DNA of 64,000 bases from Gemmataceae bacterium (GTDB taxonomy: Bacteria; Planctomycetota; Planctomycetia; Gemmatales; Gemmataceae). The translations under genes were made by a program, and so were the position numbers. The notes under the pieces are model-generated. The model was given only the letters and a program-made list of their open reading frames with translations. It searched no databases and was not told the DNA's origin. Position 1 is the stretch's first letter. Each line of letters begins with the position of its first letter. The stretch is from assembly GCA_019748295.1 (NCBI GenBank), contig JAIEPT010000066.1, positions 1 through 64,000 on the forward strand, read 5' to 3'. This document shows, piece after piece, positions 51,234-58,879 of the stretch.

Positions 51234-54154
51234 CGGAACACCAGTTCGCGGATCGGTTCCTTTAGGCGCTTTTCCAGGCTGGGCACGAGCCCATACGCCC
51301 AGGCCAGATACTGGGCCGGATGAAGCGTACGCTTGCCTCCCGCATCTTCCATCTGCATTCGGCAACTGCTGCATTCGGTGGACCCGTATTGGATGTCCCC
51401 CTGACGCAGCCGATCCAGCATCGGTTGCCCCGCCTTGCGCGACGTCTCCTCGTTCCCCTTCTTGAGGCCAAACGTCCCCGCCATGCCGGAGCACGAAAGA
51501 TCGATCGTCTCGACCTGAATGCCGGGAATGCGGGCCAAAAGACTCGGACCGGCCGCGCGTTCCTGCATTGCCTTGACATGGCAAGGCACATGGTGGCCCA
51601 AGGTCAGCGACAGCGGGAGAGGCTTGAAGTCGGTTTTGAGTTCGCCGCGCAGTTCGATGCCGGACAGGAAGGCGGTGAACTCAATCGTTCGGTCGGCAAC
51701 CAGGCGGACGTCGATGTCGTCCAGCAAAGCCGCGGTTTCCTGACGCAGCATCAACGCGGAACTCGGCTCGACGCAGACGATCGGCGTGCCGTCGCGGGAA
51801 AGTTCGGCAAGCAGGCGGATGTTGTTCCGAGCGCACTCGCGCGCAGTCTCGACATCCCCCTGCGTGAGCGCTTCGATTCCGCTGCTGCGTAACCCTTCGG
51901 GAACGTGCACCGCATATCCATGGTGTTCCATCACGAGGCCCGCCGATTCCGCGATGTGCGGGTCGGCATAGGTCGCGAAGAGGTCAGCGAACAAAACGAC
52001 CCTCGGCGTGCCCGGCGTCGGCGGTTTGGTCCAGCCGCGTTTGCGGGCGCGGCGAAGAAAATGGCGTCGCGTGAACGTCGGTAGCCGGCGGCGAGGTGAA
52101 ATGCCGAAGGTCCATCCGAAGAGCCAGCGAAACGATCGCGATCGAAGCATCAAGCTGCTGGCAAGCGGAAGTCGGCTGCCCCAGCGGGCGAATCGCTCCA
52201 GGCGGGCGAAGAACCATTGCGTGCGATCAAGGCCATGCACCGCCGTATGAGTCGCTTTCGCCTCCAGCATGAGCCGCGACACATTGACATGGGCCGGACA
52301 CTCGCGGACGCACATGTTGCAATGCACGCACAGTTCGGCGACGTTGCGCACCTCTTCCGCGGCAATCGATTTGGGGTCGGCGTTTTCCGCGAGCAAAGAA
52401 CGGAACACGTTCGCCTTCGCTCGGGGCGAAGCCGCTTCATCCGTAGTGGCGCGAAACACCGGGCACATCCGCGTGCCCGGAGCCTCGCTTCGGCACACTC
52501 CACAGCCGTTGCAGTGATTCGTCTCCGCGATCATTTCAAGCGGCTGCCAGCGAAGCATCGGCTTGGCCGGTTCGACGCGCGCAACGGAGCGAAGCGGCCA
52601 AGCGGGCAGCCTCGCATCGCTATCGACCATCTTTCCGGGATTGAAGATGCCGTGCGGGTCGAAGAGTGCCTTCACCTGGCGGTTCAGCGGATAGAGCGAG
52701 CCGAGTTGTCGTGCGACCCAGGGCAGGCGCGCGAGGCCCACGCCATGCTGAGCGCTGATGGTGCCCCCTAGCTCGATCGCGAGATTGTGAATCCGCTCCG
52801 CGAGAAGCGACAGCTTCGACGTTTCCTCGGGTTTGCCCAGATCGATGAAGGGGCGAATGTGAACTTGGCCGACACCAGCGTGAATCAGAAAAGACGCGGT
52901 GATTTCGTGTTCGCGAAGAATCTCCTGCGCCCGGCGAATGTAGTCCGGCAAAACCTCTGTCGGCGCGCCGACGTCTTCAATCAGCGGGATCGGCTGCCGG
53001 CCGCCGCGGGTTCCATAAAGACTCGGCAATGCCGATTCGCAGAGCCGCCAAAAGCGGTCGCATTGCTCGCGGGTCGAGGCTCGATGGATCTGCAATGCAT
53101 GCATATCGCCGCGCCGTGCCCGATCGACGAGGCGTTGCGCGATGGCGTCGGCGAAGTCCTGCGAATCTTCCTCGAACTCGAGCAGCAGCACCGCTTCGAC
53201 GCTTGCATCGATGAGCGAGGCAGCATTGTCCGGTTCGCTGCCGCGGGAGATCGAAAGCAGTCGGCGATCGATCAATTCGCATGCACTGGGCCCGAAGGGG
53301 AGCACTAGTTTCGTGGCTTGGAGGGCGGCATCCAAACTGCCGAAGCCGATGAGAACGACCGCTCGCCCGCCTGCCAGCGGGATAGTTTTCAGTTTCGCTT
53401 CGACGAAAAGGGCGAGCGTTCCTTCAGACCCGACGAGCAACTTCGTCGCATCGAGTTTGCCGCGCTGCATCGTTTCGTGCAGCCGATATCCGACTCGATC
53501 GAAGCGAGTTTTGGGTCGGCTGGCATCGAGCAACGTGCGATTGTCTTCGAGCACCAGCCCGAGGCCCAGGAGGATGTCGTGCAAGTGGCTCGGCGAGTGA
53601 TCCGCCAAAGGCCATTCGACCGAGGACGCATCGTGAACGCTGCCGTCGTCGAGCACGACCCGCAGGCCCAGCACGTGGTCGCGCATCGTGCCATGTTTCA
53701 TCGCATTGGCGCCGGCCGCGTCCGTGGCGAGCATGCCCCCAACGGTGCAGACGCCATGCCTCGGATTCGGCGCGAACCGACGGCCCACTGTTGCCAGATG
53801 GCGATTGAGCATCTCCAACGTGACGCCGGGCTGAACTCGGATCCAGTCGTTTCCGGTTTCCACGACTTGACGTAGATGCTTTCCCGTTTCGACGATCAAC
53901 CCCGGCCCAATCGCCTCGCCGGCCAGTCCCGTTCCCGCTCCGCGCGGCACAAGCGGCACCTGATGCTGAGCCGCATACTTGACCAGCGTGGCCACATCTT
54001 CTTCGCTTCGGGGCAAGGCAACGCCCGCTGGCATGACCTGAAAGATGCTGGCATCCGTCGCGTAAAGGCTCCGGGATGGTCCGTCGAAACGAAGCTCGCC
54101 TTGAAAGTTCCCTTTCAAGTCGTCGCGAAGGTTTACGGCGCTTGGAGAATCCAC
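51230..54154 (-). CDS. Fused GlcD-GlcF type FAD/Fe-S dehydrogenase
   Basis: This 974-residue product combines a GlcD-like FAD half with a GlcF-like iron-sulfur half. The FAD half has FAD_binding_4 at about 30-215 (VPLVPRGAGTGLAGEA, 'NPRHGVCTVGGMLATDAAGANAMKHG') and the FAD-oxidase C domain at about 260-500 (ending FDPHGIFNPGKMV). The Fe-S half has two 4Fe-4S motifs (CNGCGVC...CP near 535; CVHCNMCVRECP near 605) and two CCG-type regions (SCSGMAG, ECSSCRMQM). YdiJ-like enzymes of this layout oxidise D-2-hydroxy acids such as D-lactate or 2-hydroxyglutarate. GTG start; no better ATG is nearby. First gene of the moa operon. Confidence 0.9.
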   Translation of the reverse strand: MDSPSAVNLRDDLKGNFQGELRFDGPSRSLYATDASIFQVMPAGVALPRSEEDVATLVKYAAQHQVPLVPRGAGTGLAGEAIGPGLIVETGKHLRQVVETGNDWIRVQPGVTLEMLNRHLATVGRRFAPNPRHGVCTVGGMLATDAAGANAMKHGTMRDHVLGLRVVLDDGSVHDASSVEWPLADHSPSHLHDILLGLGLVLEDNRTLLDASRPKTRFDRVGYRLHETMQRGKLDATKLLVGSEGTLALFVEAKLKTIPLAGGRAVVLIGFGSLDAALQATKLVLPFGPSACELIDRRLLSISRGSEPDNAASLIDASVEAVLLLEFEEDSQDFADAIAQRLVDRARRGDMHALQIHRASTREQCDRFWRLCESALPSLYGTRGGRQPIPLIEDVGAPTEVLPDYIRRAQEILREHEITASFLIHAGVGQVHIRPFIDLGKPEETSKLSLLAERIHNLAIELGGTISAQHGVGLARLPWVARQLGSLYPLNRQVKALFDPHGIFNPGKMVDSDARLPAWPLRSVARVEPAKPMLRWQPLEMIAETNHCNGCGVCRSEAPGTRMCPVFRATTDEAASPRAKANVFRSLLAENADPKSIAAEEVRNVAELCVHCNMCVRECPAHVNVSRLMLEAKATHTAVHGLDRTQWFFARLERFARWGSRLPLASSLMLRSRSFRWLFGWTFGISPRRRLPTFTRRHFLRRARKRGWTKPPTPGTPRVVLFADLFATYADPHIAESAGLVMEHHGYAVHVPEGLRSSGIEALTQGDVETARECARNNIRLLAELSRDGTPIVCVEPSSALMLRQETAALLDDIDVRLVADRTIEFTAFLSGIELRGELKTDFKPLPLSLTLGHHVPCHVKAMQERAAGPSLLARIPGIQVETIDLSCSGMAGTFGLKKGNEETSRKAGQPMLDRLRQGDIQYGSTECSSCRMQMEDAGGKRTLHPAQYLAWAYGLVPSLEKRLKEPIRELVFR

Positions 54155-54180
54155 GAAGCGAGAGCCTCAAAAGAGCTTAT

Positions 54181-54259
54181 AGCGGTCAGCTTTCAGCGGT
54201 CAGCCATTCGCAGCAAGTCCCATGGGGCGACCGGCTGTTTGCTGATCGCTGACCGCTTT
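54181..54259. repeat. AGCGGTCAGC repeats with inverse copy
   Basis: AGCGGTCAGC occurs twice in tandem at 54181-54204, and its inverse (GCTGACCGCT) is at 54247-54256, in the gap between the dehydrogenase and zinc-ribbon genes. It is a separate short repeat type. Confidence 0.7.
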
Positions 54260-54263
54260 TTGG

Positions 54264-54716
54264 CTATTTCCTGAATTGTTCCTTACGCAGGCGTTCCTGT
54301 CGATAGCGTTCGCCGATGGTCAACTCGAATGGCTCATGCCCTTCGCTGGGGAAACCCTTGTGATGGGCGTTGCAGCGGTAGCAAACGATCGCATCGCCGA
54401 CCAATGCGAACAGCACGCCATCGAACAATGCCGTGCCGAGCAGGATGAACCATGTCCAGAATTTTTGGTAGAGGCCGTAGGTGACGAGGGAAAGCGTACA
54501 GGCGACGACAAGGAGGACCATCCCGAAGCCGTGCGGGAAATCCTTCCTCTTGTAAAGCTCGAGATTTCCGCAGATCGCGCAGCAGGGGAGCTTGGGCGGC
54601 GTCGCGTCAAGGCGGAGGCGATGGTCGCAGGCGGAGCACTGCCAATCGTTGGGAGCATCGAGCGAAGCTTGCGCGGGAACGTCGCAGACGGGGCAGGGGA
54701 ATACGACTTTGGCCAT
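54264..54716 (-). CDS. Zinc-ribbon membrane protein of unknown function
   Basis: The 150-residue product begins with a treble of CxxC pairs typical of zinc ribbons (FPCPVCD, WQCSACDHRL, CCAICGN) over residues 1-62. Two membrane helices follow (GMVLLVVACTLSLVTYGLY and FWTWFILLGTALFDGVLFALVG), then a short region with another CxxC (VCYRCNAHHKGFP) and a basic tail. The last motif resembles a rubredoxin-like knuckle. A role in membrane-associated assembly or sensing is possible. Family unrecognised. The ATG at 54716 starts exactly at the first ribbon; upstream codons in this frame are antisense of nothing useful and lack a ribosome site. Confidence 0.7.
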   Translation of the reverse strand: MAKVVFPCPVCDVPAQASLDAPNDWQCSACDHRLRLDATPPKLPCCAICGNLELYKRKDFPHGFGMVLLVVACTLSLVTYGLYQKFWTWFILLGTALFDGVLFALVGDAIVCYRCNAHHKGFPSEGHEPFELTIGERYRQERLRKEQFRK

Positions 54717-54747
54717 GAAACGTGGAACTTTCAGGAAGGCGGTAGCG

Positions 54748-55320
54748 TTACTCGAAAATCCGTGCGACCGGAATGCGGAGCCCCGGCAGGAAGGGTTCGC
54801 CTTCAATGACCTGATCGGTGTCGAAGAACCGCGGCTTCTTCTGCTCAGGCCGATAGACGAGAACTGTTTCATCATGGATATCGACGATCCAAACCAGCTT
54901 GACGCCGGTGGAGCGGTACAGGTCGATCTTCTCGTCGATGTTCTCAAGCTTCTCGCTAGGCGAAAGAATCTCGACCGCGAGAACGGGTGTTCCTTCGATG
55001 ATTCTGGCGTTCGCGGCTTGTGCCTTAATGAGTTCGGCGGAAACGTAAGCCACGTCAATGCCGCACGTGGTGTCGGGATTTCGTTTCAGACGGAAGCCTG
55101 CCTCTCCCGCAACGACTTCGCCGCGAGGCGGCGGCTGCGAGTCGGACCAAGCGTAAAGCAGCTGGCAGATTCGAGCCAGGATCCGGCTGTGAAGCCTATT
55201 GCGTTTCGTCATGGGTTGCTCGCGCAGCTCGCCATCGACAAGCCACCGGTCGAAGCCGTCGTCCGGCATCGCCAGCAACTCGTCCGTCGTCATCAGCCTT
55301 GCGGAGGCGGCCGAGGTCAT
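54748..55320 (-). CDS. Uma2 family (DUF820) PD-(D/E)XK nuclease-like protein
   Basis: The product (190 aa) follows the Uma2/DUF820 pattern: LMTTDELLAMPDDGFDRWLVDGELREQPM, then GEAGFRLKRNPDTTCGIDVAYVS with the metal-ligand Asp, 'PVLAVEILSPSEKLENIDEKIDLYRSTGVKLVWIVD' with the E-x-K part, and 'VLVYRPEQ'. The active-site D...E-x-K residues are present, so it could be a functional nuclease, but biological targets of this very large cyanobacterial and planctomycete family are unknown. A start nine codons upstream exists; 55320 aligns better with the family. Confidence 0.88.
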   Translation of the reverse strand: MTSAASARLMTTDELLAMPDDGFDRWLVDGELREQPMTKRNRLHSRILARICQLLYAWSDSQPPPRGEVVAGEAGFRLKRNPDTTCGIDVAYVSAELIKAQAANARIIEGTPVLAVEILSPSEKLENIDEKIDLYRSTGVKLVWIVDIHDETVLVYRPEQKKPRFFDTDQVIEGEPFLPGLRIPVARIFE

Positions 55321-55401
55321 TGCGAATCTCCGTGGACCACACGGCAATTATACGGTTTCGGCCGTCGCTCCGCTTGGGCGAGCGGCAGGTGCGAATCTCC
55401 G

Positions 55402-55501
55402 CCCCCTCTCCCTCCGGGAGAGGTTTGGGGTGAGTGAAGTCGCTCGAAACATCGGGCGCATTGGCCCTCACCCCCCAACCCCTCTCCCGGAGGGAGAGGG
55501 G
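55402..55501. repeat. Inverted repeat pair, family A
   Basis: Arms 55402-55434 and 55465-55501 are inverted family-A units (CCCCTCTCCC / GGGAGAGG around TCC). They lie between the Uma2 gene start and the 3' end of the next minus-strand gene. Confidence 0.85.
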
Positions 55502-55523
55502 AGCAAAGCCGTTGTCGCTTTGC

Positions 55524-56264
55524 TCACAGCAGATAGCCGGTGGTGCTCACCAGAAGCAGGCTCAGCAACTCGCCGAGGAAGCAGAGAATGGAAACGACAT
55601 AGAGGATGCCGGTGGCCGATTGCGTCGAGCGGATGCGGGCGGTTTCCCAGGCCATCCAGCCGAGGACGATCGGGGCGACAAGACCCAGGAGCCAACGGGC
55701 GCCGAGCCACAGCATCGTCTCGTTTTGCGGCGCCGGCGAATGATTCGCCCACCAACCTTGCAAGCCAAAACACGCGACGCCGATCCGCAACGCAAGTGCC
55801 GCGGCAAACATCGCCAGCAAACGCAGCAGAGGCGACATCGACATGGCCGGGGCGATGAGATACGAATGCCCCATCAGCATCGACGACAGGGCCGCGCCGA
55901 GCAGGGCCGCGGACGTGAGATGATCGAGGATCGGCCATGCCTCATCGGCAGGCGAAAAAGTCGATGTGCCCTGAGCGATCGCAACGACAAACAAGATCCA
56001 TGTCAGCCGATTGAGCCAAACGCCGCCAATCGCCTCGTCGGTGTGCCAGACGATGGCGCCAAGGAAGCACGCCAAGGCGGCGGCCCCGAGCACCGCCATC
56101 TGCATCGCATGCATCTGCGGACGGAAGAAAAAGTTGATCGTGAGCAGGGCGAGGGCGGTCAGATACTGAACGCGGAAAAACCGCGGCGGGATGATCGAAG
56201 CGGGGAGCAGCGCGAGAGCAGCAACAAGTCCGGCGGCCAATCGCAGGCAGAACGCGGCGAGCAT
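55524..56264 (-). CDS. Seven-helix membrane protein of unknown function
   Basis: The 246-residue product is very hydrophobic with about seven helices (first AGLVAALALLPASIIPP, last GILYVVSILCFLGELLSLLLV). Conserved-looking features are His residues in MHAMQM, WHTDE and MGHSYLIAPAMSM; the last resembles motifs of membrane haem or copper proteins. GHSYLIAPA would be compatible with the 'YLGHSYLT' pattern seen in uncharacterised membrane proteins of this phylum. It starts three bases after the folE stop region, so the two are probably co-transcribed. No function is assigned. Confidence 0.72.
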   Translation of the reverse strand: MLAAFCLRLAAGLVAALALLPASIIPPRFFRVQYLTALALLTINFFFRPQMHAMQMAVLGAAALACFLGAIVWHTDEAIGGVWLNRLTWILFVVAIAQGTSTFSPADEAWPILDHLTSAALLGAALSSMLMGHSYLIAPAMSMSPLLRLLAMFAAALALRIGVACFGLQGWWANHSPAPQNETMLWLGARWLLGLVAPIVLGWMAWETARIRSTQSATGILYVVSILCFLGELLSLLLVSTTGYLL

Positions 56265-56267
56265 CGG

Positions 56268-56879
56268 TCATCGGCCCTGGATGAGGGCCATGAACTCGGT
56301 GCGGGTCGACATATTCTCTCGGAAGATGCCTCGCATCGCACTGGTCACGGTTTGACTGTTCGGTTTGCGGATCCCCCGCATCGACATGCAGGTATGGGCC
56401 GCTTCCAGCACCACGCCGGCCCCACGTGCATTGAGTTGGCTCATCACAAGGTCGGCGATCTCTTCAGTCATCCGCTCCTGCACCTGCGGCCTGCGAGCGA
56501 TGACCTCAACCACGCGTGCCAGTTTGCTGAGGCCGACGATCCGCCCCTTTGGAATGTACGCGATGTGGGCTTTGCCGAAGAACGGGAGCAGATGATGCTC
56601 GCACATGCTCTCGAACTGGATGTCCTTCACCAAGACCATCTCGTCGTACTTTTCGACGAACGTCTTGGCGAGCAGCTTGGATGGGTCCTGATGCAGGCCC
56701 GAGAACAATTCCTCATACATGCGGGCCACGCGTTGCGGCGTGTCGAGCAACCCATCGCGATCCGGGTCTTCACCTACGGCAATGAGGATTTCGCGAACAG
56801 CGGCGGCGATGCGGTCCTTGTCCACCGGCCCATGCTTGCCGTTGATTCGGGGGGCTCGCCGTTCGACTTTTTCCGCCAT
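56268..56879 (-). CDS. folE: GTP cyclohydrolase I
   Basis: FolE (203 aa) converts GTP to dihydroneopterin triphosphate, first step of folate (and queuosine) synthesis. Zinc ligands are in MCEHHLLPF and HTCMSMRG. 'EDPDRDGLLDTPQRVARMYEEL', 'HIAYIPKGRIVGLSKLARVVE' and 'RRPQVQERMTEEIA' are diagnostic, and the C-terminus (TEFMALI) is typical. A TTG-initiated extension to 56921 would start inside a terminator-like hairpin, so the ATG at 56879 is chosen. Its ribosome site is weak. Confidence 0.95.
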   Translation of the reverse strand: MAEKVERRAPRINGKHGPVDKDRIAAAVREILIAVGEDPDRDGLLDTPQRVARMYEELFSGLHQDPSKLLAKTFVEKYDEMVLVKDIQFESMCEHHLLPFFGKAHIAYIPKGRIVGLSKLARVVEVIARRPQVQERMTEEIADLVMSQLNARGAGVVLEAAHTCMSMRGIRKPNSQTVTSAMRGIFRENMSTRTEFMALIQGR

Positions 56880-56920
56880 TTTTCCGAGTTCCGCAGCAGG
56901 CTGGAGGAATCCCGCCGACA

Positions 56921-56948
56921 AAGAAACCCACGGAAGGAAACCCGTGGG
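56921..56948 (-). terminator. Terminator-like hairpin before folE
   Basis: Read on the minus strand, CCCACGG, an 8-base loop, CCGTGGG and then TTTCTTT. It would end transcription from the DUF2330 remnant upstream of folE. Confidence 0.65.
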
Positions 56949-56989
56949 CCTTGCTCCATGAAGTTTATAGGCTGCTGGTGCGCCACGTC

Positions 56990-57349
56990 AACCTGAACGA
57001 AACCGCAAGGCGTTTCCGATGGCAGAGCCGCGAGAGAAAATGACACGCGAGCAGTGGTTAGCCGCGACGCGCAGCGGAGCGCGGACAGGGTGTCCAGCGA
57101 TCGCATGGCTAGCAGTCCGCGCGGCATAGGCGCCAGAAACCCGAAGTCGTCCGCCGCGCTGGCGAACGACGCTTTGCGAATGAAATGCTGCGTCTTGTTC
57201 GCGGTATCCCAGATCAGGATGACGGTCTGGCTCCCATTGACGACTGCGCGCCCAAGCGGCGGAGCCGAGCAGCACGCGGGCGCTGGCGGGTTGGAAACAG
57301 CCAGCAAAACGGCGACGATCGCAAAGATCAGCGATGATATTCGGATCAT
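56990..57349 (-). pseudogene. Truncated DUF2330-like secreted protein
   Basis: The frame begins with a signal peptide (ISSLIFAIVAVLLAVSNPPAPA) and the start of a DUF2330-like domain: a Cys-Cys pair, 'GRAVVNGSQTVILIWDTANKTQHFIRKASFASAADDFGFLAPMPRG'. This is followed abruptly, near residue 76, by unrelated sequence with no repeat of the family's later blocks. The frame continues into folE in a different register, which cannot be real. The usual DUF2330 protein is several hundred residues, so this is a 5' remnant after deletion. The downstream hairpin at 56921-56948 marks its probable end. The left boundary given is approximate. Confidence 0.55.
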
Positions 57350-57567
57350 GATTCGACCGTCACCTCCAGATAATCGACCACGCTTTTGGACGGCGGAATG
57401 GGTAGACCGTCTTCCTTCAAGCCGGCAATGTGGATTTCAACAGCTTCACGAAGGCGTCGCTCCCCCTCTTCCACGGTCTTTCCCGTCGCGACACATCCAG
57501 GCAGGTCGGGAACGTACGCGGAATAGATGCGTTTCGCTCGTTCGACGACGATCGCAAATCTCGGCAT
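57346..57567 (-). CDS. HicB-like antitoxin, orphan
   Basis: The 73-residue protein has the HicB partial RNase-H-like fold: 'FAIVVERAKRIYSAYVPDLPGCVATGKTVEEGERRLREAVEIHIAGLKEDGLPIPPSKS', then a short C-terminal strand. There is no DNA-binding domain and no HicA toxin gene immediately up- or downstream, so it is a solitary HicB, of a type common in cyanobacteria and planctomycetes. Its stop overlaps the start of the truncated DUF2330 frame by four bases. A much longer frame to 57855 consists of non-homologous sequence and is rejected. Confidence 0.82.
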   Translation of the reverse strand: MPRFAIVVERAKRIYSAYVPDLPGCVATGKTVEEGERRLREAVEIHIAGLKEDGLPIPPSKSVVDYLEVTVES

Positions 57568-57646
57568 AGGCGTCAGCCTTCGTGGTTCCTGGAGATCGAC
57601 CAGCGATAGATGATGAAGGGCAAACCGACTGCACGCAACGTGTCGT

Positions 57647-57884
57647 ATGTCCCAGATTCTCCATGAGCTTGGATTAGATCGCCTCTCCACGGAGGAGCGA
57701 CGACTGCTTGCCGAAGCTTTGGGAGAGAAGTGCAGAAGACGAAGAGGCAGCGCCCCTTGCCATTGCGCAACGCGCCGAACTGGAACGACGATTGGCCCAC
57801 AGCATTGCCCACCCTGACGCGGTGGTGTCCTGGGAAGTCGTGAAGGCGAAGGCACTCGCCCGTGTTGCGCAAAATCGCATCTAA
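57647..57884 (+). pseudogene. Addiction-module antitoxin (TIGR02574 type), frameshifted, toxin missing
   Basis: The first frame gives MSQILHELGLDRLSTEERRLLAEA. Shifting register near 57711-57721 continues it as LWERSAEDEEAAPLAIAQRA, then ELERRLAHSIAHPDAVVSWE and VVKAKALARVAQNRI to a TAA at 57882-57884. Joined, this is the full pattern of the planctomycete/cyanobacterial 'addiction module component' antitoxins that precede RelE/ParE toxins. The unshifted frame stops early in non-homologous sequence. No toxin gene follows; the sugar-permease gene ends five bases downstream on the other strand. It is a decayed remnant. Confidence 0.7.
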
Positions 57885-57889
57885 AGTGT

Positions 57890-58879
57890 TTATGCTTTGC
57901 TGACGCGTCCCCAGCGGCGGAGAACTTCGTCGAGCGTGGCGCCGAGCAGCAGGGCGACGCCGATGACGGTGTATTCGAGCGACGAAGGGATGCCCCACAT
58001 ATTGGTGAGGTTCGGCAGCAGCCAAATGATGGCGGTGCCGATCAGAATGCCGACCGAGGTACCTTCGCCGCCGCGCAGGCTGCAACCGCCGAGGACGGCG
58101 CCGGCGATCGCATACAGTTCGAAGAAGTTGCCGGTGGAGGAAGGGGTCGCGGAGTTGTTGTAAAGCAGGTAAGGGATCGCGAACAAGGCGGTAAGCGTCG
58201 AGCAAAGCACGTAGGCCATGATGCGATACGTATTCACGGAGATGCCGGAGTATTTCGCCGCCCGTTCGTTGCTTCCCAGGGCGAAGAAATAGCGGCCATG
58301 GCGGGTGAAATGCAGAAAGACCGTTGCCAGCGCGAGAATGATCAGGAACAACACGAGGTGCATGTGGATCACTTTGGGGATCGGCAAATCCCATCCGGTC
58401 CATCGTTCGAGCACGCTACCGAGATCGGTGTTGAGGACGTCCTTCCAATTTTCGCCCATGCTGCCAAGTCCTTTCACCGCATCGTTCGCGATCCAGCGCG
58501 CAATACCGCGGTAAACGAAAAGGCCGCATAACGTGACGATGAACGCCTGCACGCGGACCTGCGTGACGAGCAAGCCATGCACCAGTCCGATCACGACCCC
58601 CATCGCCAAAACGACCGGCATCGCGGCGATTGGCGACCAGCCGTGATCTCGCACCAGCATGGCGAACACGGTGGACGTCAGCGCCACGACGGACCCCATC
58701 GATAGGTCGATCCCGCCTGTTATGATCAGCATGCCGACGGCGAGGCTGAGGATGCCGTAAAGGCCGATGCGCTGGCCGAGGTTCAGATGGTTTTGCACGC
58801 TGCGGGCGCCGGGGTCGGCAAACAGCAGCAGGCCGTAGAGAATGGCGAGGAACAGAAAAATACCCAGGAGCTTCTTCAT
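57890..58879 (-). CDS. Ribose-type sugar ABC transporter permease
   Basis: The 329-residue permease of the BPD_transp_2 (RbsC/AraH) family has about eight to ten helices. It shows the family blocks 'GILSLAVGMLIITGGIDLSMGSVVAL', 'QAFIVTLCGLFVYRGIARW' and 'AIAGAVLGGCSLRGGEGTSVGILIGTAII'. An extracytoplasmic insert lies around residues 140-180. Its ATG overlaps the stop of the ATPase gene (ATGA), so it is last in the operon order binding protein, ATPase, permease. The exact sugar cannot be told from sequence. Confidence 0.93.
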   Translation of the reverse strand: MKKLLGIFLFLAILYGLLLFADPGARSVQNHLNLGQRIGLYGILSLAVGMLIITGGIDLSMGSVVALTSTVFAMLVRDHGWSPIAAMPVVLAMGVVIGLVHGLLVTQVRVQAFIVTLCGLFVYRGIARWIANDAVKGLGSMGENWKDVLNTDLGSVLERWTGWDLPIPKVIHMHLVLFLIILALATVFLHFTRHGRYFFALGSNERAAKYSGISVNTYRIMAYVLCSTLTALFAIPYLLYNNSATPSSTGNFFELYAIAGAVLGGCSLRGGEGTSVGILIGTAIIWLLPNLTNMWGIPSSLEYTVIGVALLLGATLDEVLRRWGRVSKA

